The position numbers and the translations under genes were made by a program. The notes under the pieces are model-generated. The model searched no databases. It had not been told where the DNA came from and saw only the letters and a program-made list of their open reading frames with translations. Shown here one piece after another: positions 63,456 to 64,000 of a DNA stretch of 64,000 nucleotides (the stretch's first letter is position 1; the number at the start of each line of letters is the position of its first letter). Location: contig CAIIXF020000002.1 in NCBI GenBank assembly GCA_903813345.2, positions 29,023,223-29,087,222 on the forward strand, in the 5' to 3' direction. The stretch is from Owenia fusiformis. Taxonomy: Eukaryota > Annelida > Polychaeta > Sabellida > Oweniidae.

Positions 63456-64000
63456 TATTGATTATACGAATGGCCCTCATATATCTAATGTTTAAGGATT
63501 TAAGCCCTTGACTCTGAAGGTGTTGTTTTCAAATCTTTGCATGACAGCGCAGCTTTCGTTGCGGTGATAGGTAATATAATGCAGTTTAGTTATATGTACA
63601 CTGTTCTGGGATTGGCTGGAATCAGACACACCTTGTCTAGCTATGCGTGAAATCAATATCACTAAAAGGCGGGCCATGACAACAAGGTAATGAAATCAGA
63701 AGGCCAATTCTGGTTTTTCTACCATGTAAAATGGTAGTACTTGTCCCGTCTTTTAGAAATATGGAAATTTCAACCGATTTTGACGCTCAGATTCAAAAAT
63801 ATACTTCGTCTATATCGTTCGTCGTCGCTTCTTTAACGAGAGCTTTGTCTCTGATCGGTAACAAAAACTGTAGTCTATAACTAGACTCTGCGTGCAGGGT
63901 AGTCTAGTCTTTTGCCTTGCGGTCAATTCTGGGTCTAAGCTCATTTGACACTGACAGTGAAATGTCATCATACGCCCTTAGTATGTCAGCAATATATTAA
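63456..64000. other. Gene-free right end
   Basis: Nothing recognised. Confidence 0.5.

Overview
The window is AT-rich, intron-rich animal DNA. Secreted multidomain proteins (CAP, EGF, MAM, PAN/apple), Tc1/mariner-like elements, LINEs, a Polinton and many minisatellites point to a marine invertebrate. A degenerate stretch near 33,110-33,345 (ttgacc/gacagacaga type) recalls repeats common in bivalve molluscs. I therefore lean to a mollusc or another lophotrochozoan, without proof.

Region 1 (1-29,111) is a very large inverted duplication. Arms 1-8,887 and 11,793-21,277 are mirror copies around a 2.9 kb spacer, and the left arm runs off the window. Each arm carries the 3' part of the same gene, tail to tail. 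The right copy is complete in the window: 19 exons on the minus strand, 29,111 to 12,134. The exon lengths add up in frame to a 982-residue secreted protein (signal peptide, CAP, Cys-rich hinge, EGF, MAM, five PAN domains, short basic tail), apart from one exon (PAN2) that carries a stop and a one-base insertion. The left copy shows exons 9-19, all open. The arms differ by a few percent in exons and by arm-specific transposon insertions, so each arm supplies the empty site for insertions in the other.

Region 2 (29,112-35,021) has no gene. It holds an old inverted-repeat element around a 49-bp minisatellite.

Region 3 (35,022-48,900) is a second copy of the repeat found in the palindrome spacer, split by a stack of insertions. 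A 5'-truncated LINE entered the repeat. That LINE was then entered by a second LINE, by a 1.0 kb fold-back transposon and by a 9.1 kb Polinton-family element. Every junction has a recognisable target-site duplication.

Region 4 (48,901-64,000) is gene-poor: a mariner-type MITE, a 2.5 kb 41-bp satellite, a near-perfect 240-bp inverted repeat, a 66-bp array and a fold-back repeat family. I see no tRNA, rRNA or CRISPR array.
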